64,000 bases of DNA from Sesamum alatum (taxonomy: Eukaryota > Streptophyta > Magnoliopsida > Lamiales > Pedaliaceae). Each line of letters begins with the position of its first letter. Within the stretch, counting starts at the first letter, position 1. The position numbers and the translations under genes are program-made. The DNA lies in the NCBI GenBank assembly GCA_034509735.1, contig JACGWO010000005.1, positions 24,980,383 to 25,044,382 on the forward strand, written 5' to 3'. Positions 48,442-60,092 of this stretch are shown here, piece by piece. A model generated the notes under the pieces. It made no database searches, was not told the origin of the DNA, and saw nothing but the letters and a program-made list of their open reading frames with translations.

Positions 48442-50672
48442 TGTTGGAATAGGTGACCAGAAAGCCAATAGGTTTGGCAATTTGTAACCTATTCGACAAC
48501 TTGATGTAAATATAATATTATTATGTGATGAATAAGATGAGTGTTCGTCACCGACGGTACCTTCTTTGTTGCGCTCATCTTACATTTGTTAAAATGGTGT
48601 TTAACTTATATCGCAACAAAGCCCACAGATCATAGATAACAACTCGTGCAGTTGGGCCACGCATTGGATGGTGGTCATGAAACCAACTGATTAAGAGTTG
48701 GGTCTGAAACGTTCCAAGTCAAGGACCTCGAGACAGCGCATCAAGAGTCCTATTGAGACTTGCGTCAAGAGTCGTGTTCATTAGATGAGTGTCGTGTTTC
48801 ATCGGCGACAGGCGTGGGACGCCTACACGATCTTGATGGGTTGGTCGACTGGGGTCGAGCCGACTGGACTGAATCGCGGGGATCATCATATGGAAGCCTT
48901 GGAGGCTTGGTCGGTATGATTGGTTTTCCCCGGTTCTGATAGTACGGGAGTAATCCTCAAACTTGAGGGATCATGGCAGTCGCGTGCACATGACGGCTGT
49001 ATCATAGATCTGGCGAGAGGAAATCATTCTGTAAGATGATTATCATAAGCCTTGTCCAGTGCAGTCGGAATGTGTAGTGAGGACGGTGGATTCCAAGAAG
49101 AGGATCCGTCCCCTGTCAGTATGTGACAGAGGTATCTCCTATGCACTCAGAGACACGTTCATGCTGTTTGAAGTTGTGGCCACAGTGGTTGGTCGAACAG
49201 GGAATGGTTTCCTGTGTCGACGCAATGAAGCATACGTGGTCTCGAGTATTAAGCATAGATTCCTAGTCAAGGATGGGAACCGATGCCCAGTTCCATACCC
49301 TAGACTAAGGCCGGGAGACGGTAGACAGAAGGATTGTACCCGTACGGAATCAGCGCCTAAATGTTCACGCCAATTCACCTAGTCTCTAATGCCATGGACC
49401 GATGCTGGACGGCCACCCATGGTAACGGGCCCTTGTGGGACACGGCCCTAAGTCTAGCTGAGGGTGAACCTAAAGGGTCACACACAAATCACTGAAGAGG
49501 TTGAGAGATCGACTTGGAGTCAATCTCGAAGGATAAAATAAGTAATTGGATTACTTAAGGGAAAGTCCATTAGATGGACGGGTCGATATTGTATCGGGCT
49601 TCCGTTTAATCGGTAAATTGGATTTTCGATTAAATATGAAAAATTGAGACGTTGAGACGTTGGATCTTTTAATTGGATTAAAAGATCAACGGGAATAATC
49701 TAAATTGACATTAAATTGGATTTAATGTTAGGTTCGTCGTAATTGGAATATGATAAAACCCGGTCCGTTAAATTATACCCGAGAGGAGAAATAATTCCTA
49801 TTTTGGAATAGGAAGAAGTTGGACTTCTTCTCTTAATTAAACATGGCCGACATGCTCCCTTGGAGAAAGAAAAATCAGCCATGTTTCATGCTAGGTGGTA
49901 TGTTGACTTATCTCTTTTGGAAAGAGACAAATCAACTCCAATCAAGCTCTTCCCTTTTGGTATGATTTGATCATACCATATATTTTGGTAGGCTTGATTG
50001 AAGAATTGATGGTGATTGATTGGAATGAATCTAGACATCCTTGGATGAACCCAGACACATTCCAATAATCACATTAATTATGTATATATATTAGAATATA
50101 CAACACCAAGCATAAGTGATTCATTATTCATCCTTTTCAAGGAAAAAGAGAAGACAAAAATCCCTCTCCTCTCTCTCAACTCTCGGCCCTCTCTCCCTCT
50201 CTTACACTTGTATTCTTCACTTGATTTTGAATCAAGAAGAAGAACAAAGTAAGTTTAAGAGAGCACTAATTCATAGTGTTCTTCTCTTAAACCGATTCCT
50301 TCTTAAACCCGTTCTTTTCTAGCAAGAAGAACGTGTGTTTCTTCCGGTGTGGTGTGGATCACCTTTGGAGAATCCATACGTTTGGATTTCGTAAGCATTC
50401 CGGAGAAGGAACAACGCTAGTAGCAGGGAGCATACGCTAAACAATCAAAGGTAACGGTTTTACTACGCTTTGATTGATTTAATATACATCTATGCCCTAA
50501 GTGTTTAAATATATGTTTCTAATATTTACACATCCTACATCGAACGCCCGGTTGAGCACCCAAAGGTACACCCCTTGGGATTCGTTTATTTAAATTAGAT
50601 TTAAATTTACGCACCACTTCCCTAACTTTCTCGCTTCCGCTCGCGCTCCCAGGCGGATCCGCTTGTCCTTCA
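48442..50672 (+). repeat. H 5' LTR, 2231 bp
   Basis: Starts TGTTGGAATAGG and ends CTTGTCCTTCA. Very similar to solo LTRs S1 and G. The conserved core is near 49375-49428 and the hairpin at 50559-50579 (CCCAAAGG / CCCTTGGG with one A-C mismatch, loop TACAC). Confidence 0.9.
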
Positions 50673-50674
50673 AG

Positions 50675-50694
50675 TGGTATTAGAGCCCGGTTCG
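50675..50694 (+). promoter_or_regulatory. H primer-binding site
   Basis: Reads TGGTATTAGAGCCCGGTTCG two bases after the LTR. Initiator methionine tRNA type. Confidence 0.88.
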
Positions 50695-52437
50695 ATGTAA
50701 GGGGCATAGATCTATGTGTTTGGCATGATCTACTTGCTTTTAATGACTTTATTGGCATGTTAGATTGTATAAATATATGAGTAATATGATAGTTCAATTA
50801 TTTGGATTTAATGGACTTTTGGCATGCTTTATTTTATTAGATTGGATCTAAAATTGCATGCTTATTTTCATAATAATATTACTGTTATTGTGCTGAAAAA
50901 GTTTTGAAAAACAAAAAAAAAAAAAAAATTGGATCGGACCGGCAGTGGCCGCGCGCAGGCACAGAGCACGCGCGCTGCCCTATGCGCGCGGCCGGCCAGC
51001 ACAACGGCTGGGCCATTTTTGTGCCGTTTTTTGACTTTTTCGGAAAATTTAATTTTCTGTATTTTCTGCACAATATTCTGAAAATATGTTAATTTTGCAT
51101 TTTTTATTTTGAAATAATTGGATTATTCCTTGAATTAAAATTGCTTATTTAATTTGGGATTAATACATGCATTGGATGCATTGTTTAAAATGTCATTAAA
51201 TTTGAAATTTGAATTTTGCATATTATTTGTATGTTTATGCTTTTGTGATGTTGGACATCACTTGGGTATTTTGAATATCCATTGGTTATTAATGCTTGAT
51301 TATTTGGAATAATTGTGTTATATAGGTTGATGGAATCAACATGGGATGATCAGAAGAGCCCTAGACCTTATGTATGGATGAATGTATGATCATTTATTTT
51401 CTGTTGGGTGGGGCCTGCGTGCCTCTTGTTTTTGGGACTATCATCTCCCGTATTATCAGCCTCATGATGTTAAGGCTTGTGTTTCTTTATTACCAATGTA
51501 TTACTTTCAGTTGTAATGAGAGTAGATAGGATTGGTGAGGTTTTAATTTTAACAAGCAAATGGAGTCGGAGACCCTAAGGAGGAGCATCAAGGCGTGAAA
51601 CAAGAAGCATTTCAAGGCCCATTGGAATGACAATGGGTTTATTATTATTATAATAATTTAGGACCACCCTAGACAGACCATAGACTCACTGTGGGCTCAG
51701 TGGGTCGCATAGGTTGGGCTTGTGATCATCCTAACACGGGTATGCTATGTTTTATGCATGCAGCATTTTTATTTATCGCTTTAAATATTGGATATTTATG
51801 CATGCTAAAACACCATAATGTGATGAGGTCTCGGTCACACTTAAAATCTCATTTGGTTGGACCAAATTAAATATTAGGCCCAGAACGGACTTGGATCAAA
51901 ATGGTATTTATGATCTGTCTGAGCCTTCCATCCACAGCAATGTGGTGAGGAAGCTACCACTACCCAAGTGTGGTCTCACGAGTCGTGGCACATTTGGACT
52001 AGGGGAAAGCTGCACCATTGTTGTGAACAAAAAGACTGCGCTCGCTGTTTTCCTGTCTCACGAGTCGTGGGGGGCGACAGTTTGAGGTATGATTTGGTTG
52101 ATGGGTCGGGCCTAACATTGAGTAACATGGTTCGCTTGGAGTCCTCGGAACCATGCGAATAGATGAGGCAAAATATCTTGGGAATCTCATTGGATGAGAA
52201 TGATATTGGATATCTCCCACGAGATCTTCTTCATGTGAATCGTAAAAGCGGGGCATGGAGATTACGCTTGTGGATCCCAAGCCCACTAGGAAATGGTTTC
52301 CCGAAACTCCGCTTGAGAGTGGCGGACTTTCGTATAAATAGTGGGAGGGGTAAAGACTAAACGAACAAGTCTTCAACTTGAACAATAATATTACCATCAT
52401 CTGCTAATTTCTGCTTTACATTTTCATTAATGTAGAT
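50695..52437 (+). other. H leader, noncoding
   Basis: Includes an A-run at about 50914-50928, a short GC-rich block (50930-51010), and the twin CACGAGTCGTG motifs at 51977-51987 and 52059-52069, 82 bp apart. No gene is seen. Confidence 0.8.
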
Positions 52438-53706
52438 ATGTCTAAGAACCCATTAACCATGATTCTCGAGACTAACAAATTCAACGGAACGAACTACTCG
52501 GACTGGCTGAGAAACCTGAGGATTATCCTCGGTTTCGAGAACCAAGGCTACGTCTTGGACGAGCCACCAACGAGCGACTTACTGAAGGGGTCCACGCCTG
52601 AAGAACGTTTGACGTTCGAGAAATGGCATGAGGACAACCAGAAACTACGCAGTATCATACTGGCTTCGATGTCTAACGACATCCAGAAGTAGTATGAGAG
52701 GTTGGACAACGTCTCCGCCACAATGCTCCGGATGAACGAGGTTTATGCGGTTCCGGATAGGCATATTAGATATACCACGACAAAAGCATTCTTTGGCACC
52801 AAGCTCACTGAAGGAGCGTCTGTACAGAGTCATGGGGTCAAGATGCTCTCCCTAGTGGAGAAACTCGAGGACCTTAAAGCTGGGCTTAACAATGACACGT
52901 ACATTGACGTGATCCTCCAGTCGCTTCCTCCATCCTATGACCCGTTTGTTGTAAACGACAATATGAACGGACTTGAGAAATCTATTCATGATTTGATCAA
53001 CATGCTGGTCCAATACGAGGCAACAACCCACAAGTCGGCGCCGACGGTATTGATAGGAGAGGTTTCAACCTCCAAGGCGAATGGCAAGAGGGTCGGACGC
53101 TGGAAGAGGAAGAAGGGCAAAGGGAAGACGGTTGCGGCCCCTGCTCGCCCTCCGGGCGTCCCTATTGCTCCGGTTGGACCGAGCAAAGGGAAAGGGAAAG
53201 CCCGTGGTTCTCAGCGGTCCAAGGCAAATGATGTCTGCATGCATTGCCAAGGGAAAGGGCATTGGAACAGGGAGTGCCCACAACTCCTCTCCAACCTAGG
53301 TGTGTTTGTGGTTGAAGTAAATATGATTACTAATTCTACTTCATGGGTATTGGATACTGGGTGTGGTGCTCACATCTGCAATGATTTGCAGGCACTGCAA
53401 AGAAGCAGAAGGCTAACCAAGGATGAGATGATCCTGAGGCTAGGCGATGGCAAGGCTGTTGCTGCGGAGGCTATAGGATCACTAGAGTTAGCCATTAGTA
53501 GTCATGTTAGGATTGTACTGAACGACTGTTTCTATGTACCTAGCATGATTAAAAACATTGTTTCCATCCCGGTCCTTGATAAGGAGGGATATGAATTTAC
53601 CATCAATAAAAATGGTTTTTTTCATTATCAAAGATGGTATTTCTCATCTGCTTGGTACATTGGTCAACGGTCTGTACATACTTCAACAGTCCAAATTGGA
53701 TTATGA
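52438..53706 (+). pseudogene. H gag and protease, one stop and one frameshift
   Basis: One frame runs from ATG 52438 to 53706 (423 codons), interrupted only by TAG at 52690-52692 where relatives have CAG (Gln). It has gag (MSKNPLTMILETNKFNGTNY), a Lys-rich tail, a good zinc knuckle (CMHCQGKGHWNREC) and the protease motif WVLDTGCGAHIC. A one-base gain in a T run near 53615-53621 shifts the end of the frame. It is the best-preserved gag outside B. Confidence 0.88.
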
Positions 53707-54399
53707 CTGCAGAACACAAACGAAAACGCGATGATCATAATAACGCATAGATATGGCATGCGAGGTTAGGTCATATCTCTAAAGATAGGATAAGAAGGTT
53801 GGTTGACTCAAAGAGTCTAAAAATAGACGATTTGGACAACCTACCAACTTATGAATCCTGTCTAAAGGGAAAGATGACCAAGAAACCCTTTGTTGGACAA
53901 AGTACGCTAGCCAGTGGTCTGTTGGATTTGATCCATACAGATGTCTGTGGTCCACTAAATACTCAGGCTAGAGGTGGGTACTCGTACTTCATAAACTTTA
54001 CCGATGATCACTCACGGTATGGTTATGTTTACCTGATGAGGTACAAGTCTGAAGCCTTTGGAAGGTTTAAGGAATACAGACTTAAAGTAGAGAACCAAAC
54101 CGGTCAAAAGATCGAAGCCCTTCAGTCGGACCGAGATGGAGAGTATTTGAGTGGTGAGTTTACTGATTATCTAAAAGAGAATGGGATTCTCTCTCAGTGG
54201 ACCCCTCCTGGAACACCGCAGCTTAATGGTGTGTCTGAAAGGAGGAATCGGACCTTATTGGACATGGCCCGATCCATGATGAGTTTTACCGAACTCCCCC
54301 TTTCCTTCTGGGGATACGCTCTTGAGACGGCGGCCAAAGTTTTGAACTTGGCGCAATCTTAAAAGGTATCCAGACGCCATATGAGATATGGCATGGCAA
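53707..54399 (+). pseudogene. H integrase, truncated
   Basis: After a short broken stretch, WHARLGHIS is followed by an open frame 53799-54362 (187 residues). It has YESCLKGK, where the first Cys of the zinc pair is Tyr, then LIHTDVCGP, FTDDHSRYGYV, QSDRDGEYLS and VSERRNRTLLD, so D, D and E are retained. A small deletion near 54355 stops the frame, and the element ends at GGCATGGCA. Confidence 0.85.
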
Positions 54400-54767
54400 T
54401 TAAAACTCTTAAACATTTTTATTATAGAATTTTATTTTTCTATAACTAATTTTATAATATAATTTTATGTGAATGTTATTAAAATTCAATGTGTGATAGG
54501 TCTGTGTAATTGGGCTCATTCATGATTCACGATTAGAAACAGGTTATTAAAATTTTGTGTAATTGGATTAATTCATAATTCACGATTTAGATTTTTTTAT
54601 CCTAAATTTATATGGAGGAGGTTTAGAATATTTAGAATTATAAATTGTTAAAAATTCAAGAATTTGTAATATAATAATTAATAATATTTAAATGAGGGTA
54701 TATCTATCTTTTCACAATGGGGAACAAACAACTTGAGTATTCACACATTTATATAGAGTATAGATAC
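54400..54767. other. AT-rich segment of unknown origin at a deletion junction
   Basis: These 368 bp match neither H, F nor J as far as I can see. They join truncated H to J's leader. An imperfect direct repeat is inside (about 54478 and 54546, around GTGTAATTGG...TTCACGATT). The right end, TATATAGAGTATAGATAC, resembles ends seen in some plant DNA transposons, but I find no clear terminal inverted repeats. It may be filler DNA captured at a deletion. Confidence 0.4.
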
Positions 54768-55882
54768 GATGCATTCCAAACACACCATACATCAAAGCAT
54801 AAAAGCATAAACACATGCAAAACAAGCCTAGCACGCCACTGTTAGGATGATCACAAGCCCATTCCTAAGTGACCCAATGAGCCCGCATTGGATCTATGAT
54901 CAATCTAGGGTAGGCCTATACCATACAATATTTACATCCCATTATCCTTCTAATAGGTACTTGTAAAATCCTCCTTTGTTCTTCTTGACCTTCCATCGTG
55001 GGCTCCATCCACCGGATCTTCATCTCCTTGGAAGCTTACATATTATAAAATAAAGCCTCACAACCTAATCTACTCTCATTACAAGTTATAAAAAAACCCC
55101 ATCATAAGTCGGGGGGGAGTACATTAAAAGAGAGGAAGAAAGCCTTATTATATCAAGCTAAAAACGATAGAGAGAAGGAAAAGAAAAAAAAAAAAAAAAA
55201 GGCACGCAGGCCTCACCTAACAATAAATTTAAACCATACATAGGCTAAAAGGGCTAGTGATCATCCTTATTGTTTATCAAATAAACAACAACAAAGCACA
55301 TTTATATCAAATATAAACATGCCAACATATAAATACATCCCATGCATTTATAAATAGATAACCAATATCAAATCATAAACATAATTAACATGCAGAAAAT
55401 ACCATATTAATAATGCAATTAAAAATATGGATATCAACTATACATCCAATGTGCAAACCATTTTTTTTTTTTTTTTTTTGGTTTGGAAACCATTTCAAAA
55501 ATAATTTAAGTCATAAAAAATAATTTTAGAAAAATCTAATTTAACTAAAATTAAAACATGCCAAAATTAATACTTTCAGAAAACTAGCAGAAATCAGAAA
55601 AATCTTATTTGCCGGCCAGCCGGCCGAGACGAGTGGCTGACACCCTTTTTCACCAATTTTTTTTTAAATTTCTGCAATAAAAACTGAAACATAAATATGC
55701 ATTTACATAAAATTCAATTCTAAAAAATGCATGGATATCCATAATTTCGAACGAAAAATTAACACATATTTTCACACATATAATCATGCTTTATAAAACC
55801 GTAAATCATGCTTTCTAAAAGTATTTTAAACACGTTATACATGTTGTACACATAATAACATGTAAATCCTAAATCCACAACA
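54768..55882 (-). other. J leader remnant
   Basis: Minus-strand leader similar to F's leader (matching from GATGCATTCCAAACACACC), with only a tiny GC-rich spot near 55610-55640. The gag-proximal part with the twin motifs is gone. The T-run 55462-55479 (seen on this strand) and the A-run 55184-55200 are low-complexity. Confidence 0.75.
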
Positions 55883-55903
55883 CCGAACCGGGCTCTGATA
55901 CCA
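55883..55903 (-). promoter_or_regulatory. J primer-binding site
   Basis: In sense it reads TGGTATCAGAGCCCGGTTCGG. Initiator methionine tRNA type, one base inside the 5' LTR. Confidence 0.9.
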
Positions 55904-55904
55904 C

Positions 55905-58107
55905 TTAAAGAAATGGGTACGGCACGGGAATGCAATGGAAGCGTAAAAAAATAGAATTTAAAGCATAATTTTAAACGGATTCTAAGGGGTATTCCCTTTG
56001 ATGTTCTCGGGCGTTCGATATATGTCAAAGCATAAATAAAGAAGAGAAGAATTCTGGACAGGTGGATAAAGGAAGAAAAACTAAAAGGTGCATAAATATA
56101 AACAAGAACCAACCTTTTGTTTGCAACATGTAGAACCGGTAACGCTTTGTTCGCTTTCCGTTTCTCCTTCCGTTCACTTGAGGATCCAAATTAGGATCCC
56201 TCTACTTTTTCCACACCACACTATGGAAAGATCTCTAAACTATTTCTAGATAGTAGTTGAGAAGTGAACAAAAATAATTCCAAAACAACACTATTGTTTA
56301 GTGGTTTTTGGAATATTTTGTTGTTCAATCCTTTCCAAAAGATATGAACACAAAAAGGAGAAAATTTTCATAGATTTTGGAGATTTATTGGCATAGAAAA
56401 AACGTGCAAGAGCATACCATACAAGTTATGTGAATAGTTTTTGTGTATATAGGAAATTAAATTCAATTTTCAACCTCCAAAATTGACCTCCAAGGCTAGC
56501 TTACATACACATGCACACTATCTACACAACCACCAACCATGTTGGCATAAAACCTCCATCAAAAAGACATCATGTCAAAGTACATGTGCTTCTCTTGTGG
56601 AGAAGTTTTAATTTCTCTTTAACTTGCATTTTCCCATGGACTTGGACTTCTAGTTTCGGACTTATATTTAATCTAATTAAATTAAGTACAAAAGGGGCAT
56701 TAAGTAATCCAATGAATCTCAATCCAATTGAAACTTACGAGTTTATTTAATCCAATTAAATAAACATCAGTCCAAACTCTAATTAATTGATCCAATCAAT
56801 TAATTAAGCCAAACCCGATAAATTAATCCAATTAATTTAAAGGTTCTAAGCCCAAGCATCAACTAATTCAATTAATTAATTCTTGGACCATCTATCAAAT
56901 TAATTTCTCAATAAATAATCCAATCATTTATTTTCAATTTGAATTAATTTAATCAAATTAAATCAATTCGTTTCTTCTGGAATTAATCCAAATTAATTTT
57001 ACCAATTCCATAATGATTTGTGTGTGAGTCTTTAGGTTCACCCTAAGCTAGACTTGGGCTTGTGTCCAACACAACTGGTCAATTAAATCCAATTTAATTA
57101 ACTATTTTCTAATTAATCATCAATCGAAAAACGCAAGTCACTATGGGTGGTCGTCTAGCAACGGTCCATGGCACTAGAGACTAGGTGAATGTTGGCGTGA
57201 ACATTTAGGCTCCTGAGTTCCATACGAGTACGGTCCTTCCATCATCCGTCTCCCGGTCTAAGTCTAGGGCATGGAATTGGGTGTCGGTTCCCATCCTGGA
57301 CTAGACAACTATACTCAATAACTCGAGACACGTTTGATCTATTGATTGACGTAGAAAATCATTCCCTACTCAACCAATCACTGTGGCCACAAACTCAGAG
57401 AGCTTAACTGTCTTACAGTGCATAGGAGATCCGATTGTCATATACTAACAGGTGACGAATCCTATTTTGGAATCCACCGTCGTCAATACATATTCCAACT
57501 GCACTGGATAAGGCTTATAATGAACATATCCCAGATACAGAAATCTTTTGCCAGATCCTAGATACAACCATCATATGTATATGACTGTCATAATTCCCTA
57601 AGTCCGAGGACTAATCTCGTACTATCGGAGCCAGAAATTTCAGTCATATCGACCAAGTCTCCAAGGCTTCCATATGACGATTCCCGCGAGTCAGTTCAGT
57701 CAGCCAACACCCTTGTCAACTAACCCACTAATATTACATAGACGTCCAACGTCTATCACTAATGAAACACAGCACTCATCCAATGAATGCAATCTTTAGT
57801 GAAAGTCTCTGTAGGACCCTTGATGCCCTGTCTCGAGATCCTCGACTTGGAAAATTTTAGACCAACCCTCAGAAGTTGGTTTCATGCCATCCAATGCGCA
57901 GCCCAACTACATGGGTTATCCAATTGGTCTGTGGAAATTTATTGTGACGTTAAAACGCCATTTAACGTAATCAGTAAGCACAACAAATATATAGTGCCAT
58001 GAATGAATACTTACTATATTTGTCAAGTCAATATTACTTTAATAAAGATTGCTAAGTAGTACCCAAAACCGCAAATCCAATTGACTTTTTGGTCACCTAA
58101 TCTAACA
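55905..58107 (-). repeat. J 5' LTR (right copy), 2203 bp
   Basis: Pairs with 7654-9795 over its whole length, with many substitutions, so J is old. The right end is CCTAATCTAACA, one change from the family ACCTATTCTAACA. The conserved core is near 57140-57192. The hairpin near 55981-56001 now has a mismatch. LINE-K resumes at 58108. Confidence 0.88.
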
Positions 58108-59827
58108 GACTTTGCATGAATGCCTTTCCTACGAAGGCAAATATGATCTGCTGGAGTTGCCCTATCAGCCCTAATTGTACAAGTTGTGGAGATGAGAAAG
58201 AGAATTCAGCCGTGTTTTCCTACAAGTTGTGGAGAGGAGATAGAGGATTTAGCCCTGTTTTCCTACACTGTGACTTTGCTAGGCAGAATTGGGCTCTCTC
58301 TCTCATTTTCCTTGTGAGTTATTTGCCAGTGACAAGAAGATGCAGCAGCATGGGTCCAAAAGGTTAGGGAGGAACTTGACAATGACCAGTTTAATATTTT
58401 TGTAATGACGTGCCAAATTCTTTGTAATAGACGAAACAAACTGTTAATGGAGGCTAAACATGGTTCCCAATGGAGTCACAGCAGGTGGCCATGTAAACGC
58501 CTTGGGATTTTCAGCATTCAACACGCTACATCAAAGGTCGAGTTCCGACAAAGCTAGAGCAGTGACAGCTGTTGGAAGTTGGCCCATATCCTCTTTAAAG
58601 GCCCGAGCCCCTTGCCCCCTGTTTGGCCCACTCTGGAAAGCCAAAGCCCCAAAACCACTTCGGCCCACGTCCACTCTGATCCAACCGCACTTGTGTTGCT
58701 ACTTGTTGCTGCCCTAACCCTAATCTGCTGAAAAGTCACTCCTTCTTTCATCTTCCTTGTTCTCTCTCGCCTCCTTGGATCCTCCATCTTCACCAGATAA
58801 CCATGTCATCGAAAATGGTCCTCACCGCCCCATTCCCCCTCTGTGCAGTAAACCTGAAGCCCTACAAAAGGGTTTTCCCAACCCCCCTTTCAGTAAGACA
58901 GAAACCACCTTGATCCGCTTCCCCTCCTTAAAACCAAAACTGCTTCGTGCTAGTGTTCTGTTGTGTGCTTAACCATTTGTGGACTGTGAGTAGCCTGTGT
59001 GGCTGAGGAGGTTTGTCCCTGTTGTGCTTTGTGGTCGTGATCCGTGGGTCCTTTGTGGATGGATTGAGCCTGAGTGGCTTAAGGGCTTTGTGCAACCGCT
59101 GGGCCGCCGGCATTTGGGTGGTCGGGGCATCTCCACCCTCGGATCAGGAAACCTGAGCCATTTTGGTTTTCTGTTTATTCCCTGTTTGATTCATAGTTGT
59201 TTTGCTAACCTCTTTCGTATTCTTCGTATGTAATCTGTTTAATATCTGTAATTCCATTTGTAATAGCAAGTTGTGTTTAATTTGGGGTCCATCACTAGAG
59301 GGATTGAAATCCCAACAACAGCCTCCTAGCGAAGGGTCGGTAAAAATTTAACTTTGATGTGGCACTCTTCTTGGATCTTCGGGGTGCTGGTGCGGGTGTC
59401 ATTGCTCGTGATTGGAAAGGTAATTACCTTGCTTGGCGGTCAGAATTTTTTGCGGGAGTGAAGGATGCCGAGCATGGGGAGGCTCTAGCTACACGTTTCG
59501 CCGTTGAATTGTGCGTTCAGTATGGCTTTGGATCGTGTATCGTGGAAGGAGACTGCCTATTTGTGATCTAGAGGCTCCAAACAAAATCAGCAGACCTCTC
59601 GAGCGTCGAGTTGGTTATCTCAGACTGTAAGCATCTTCTTCAACATGTTGATAAGGTTTCTTTATACTTTCGTCCGTAGAAAAGCTAATGGTGTAGCCCA
59701 TCTAGTGGCTAAGCATGCACCTTTGTACAATGAGGGCTCGGACCCTCCTCACCCTTTGTGTGATTTATTATTGGTTGAGGCCGTTATCAAATTAATGAAA
59801 TGATTTTCCATTCAAAAAAATAAATAA
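58108..59827 (+). pseudogene. LINE-K ORF2 3' part: zf-RVT, long linker, RNase H
   Basis: 58116-58290 reads as zf-RVT (MNAFPTKANMICWSCPISPNC, then CGDEKE and HCDFARQNWALS), with an apparent small duplication around 58185-58260. A long stop-rich linker follows. 59359-59570 plus the frame just upstream encodes a plant RNase H (RVT_3 type) domain: GAGAGVIARDWKGNYLAWRS and AEHGEALATRFAVEL. ANGVAHLVAKHAP near 59680-59720 is its last motif. The A-rich tail is at 59811-59827. RNase H of this type is common at the C terminus of plant L1 ORF2. Confidence 0.78.
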
Positions 59828-60092
59828 ATTTGTTTGATGTGATTGACTGGCTAAATGCTTTTTTAGTCTCTCAGGACAAATTTGATTACATTTTTTAAAT
59901 TGACGGACGAAATCCTATAAACTTAATTTTTCCTTCCTCTCTTTTAAAAGTTAACAGAAATTGACATGTGCCTTTCACATGTTCATTAACTTAAGAAGCG
60001 GAGAAAAAAAAATCACATGATCTAATTGTTGTATTGGTCTCAAAACTAAATTCACATGCTCTAATTGTTGCATTGCTCTAATTGTTGTATTG
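59828..60092. other. Spacer between two LINEs
   Basis: No gene. CTAATTGTTG(T/C)ATTG occurs three times at about 60021, 60060 and 60077, the last one just before LINE-M. Confidence 0.5.

Larger units (their letters stand above)
48442..54399 (+). mobile_element. Copia element H (subfamily II), 3'-truncated
   Basis: Carries a 5' LTR (48442-50672), primer site, leader, gag, protease and most of integrase, then breaks off in the YEIWHG block at about 54399. RT, RNase H and the 3' LTR are absent. It lies in F's 3' LTR in the same orientation. The TSD partner of CCATG is missing because of the deletion on the right. Confidence 0.88.
7654..58107 (-). mobile_element. Copia element J (subfamily III), outer frame of the nest
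   Basis: J consists of a 3' LTR (7654-9795), a 3' internal part (9796-11324), a 5' leader (54768-55882), a primer site (55883-55903) and a 5' LTR (55905-58107). The two LTRs are recognisably a pair. The 5 bp on the left, 7649-7653 GACTC, match 58108-58112 GACTT apart from one base. J sits in the zf-RVT part of LINE-K ORF2. Its middle is occupied by F and everything inside F. Its own gag, protease and most of its integrase are gone through a later deletion ending at 54767. Confidence 0.8.
1186..59827 (+). mobile_element. LINE-K: old L1-type LINE, host of the nested cluster
   Basis: The pieces 1186-2129, 4287-7653 and 58108-59827 read in one direction and join logically. ORF1 is cut by solo LTR S1 and ORF2 is cut by copia element J. 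The protein reading ...FLWRL before J continues as ...CMNAFPTKAN after J, so the two halves were one element. Domains in order are DUF4283-like ORF1, a Pro/Ser-rich ORF1 tail, RT, zf-RVT and a plant RNase H domain, ending in an A-rich tail near 59811-59827. It carries many stops and frameshifts. The left boundary is uncertain: a CT-rich leader starts somewhere after 1186. The endonuclease domain expected at the start of ORF2 is missing. Confidence 0.8.

Noticed and set aside
59867..59960. Possible target-site duplication for LINE-M linking this AT-rich stretch with 62952-63010
   Set aside because: Only low-complexity AT similarity; no exact duplication next to both ends.
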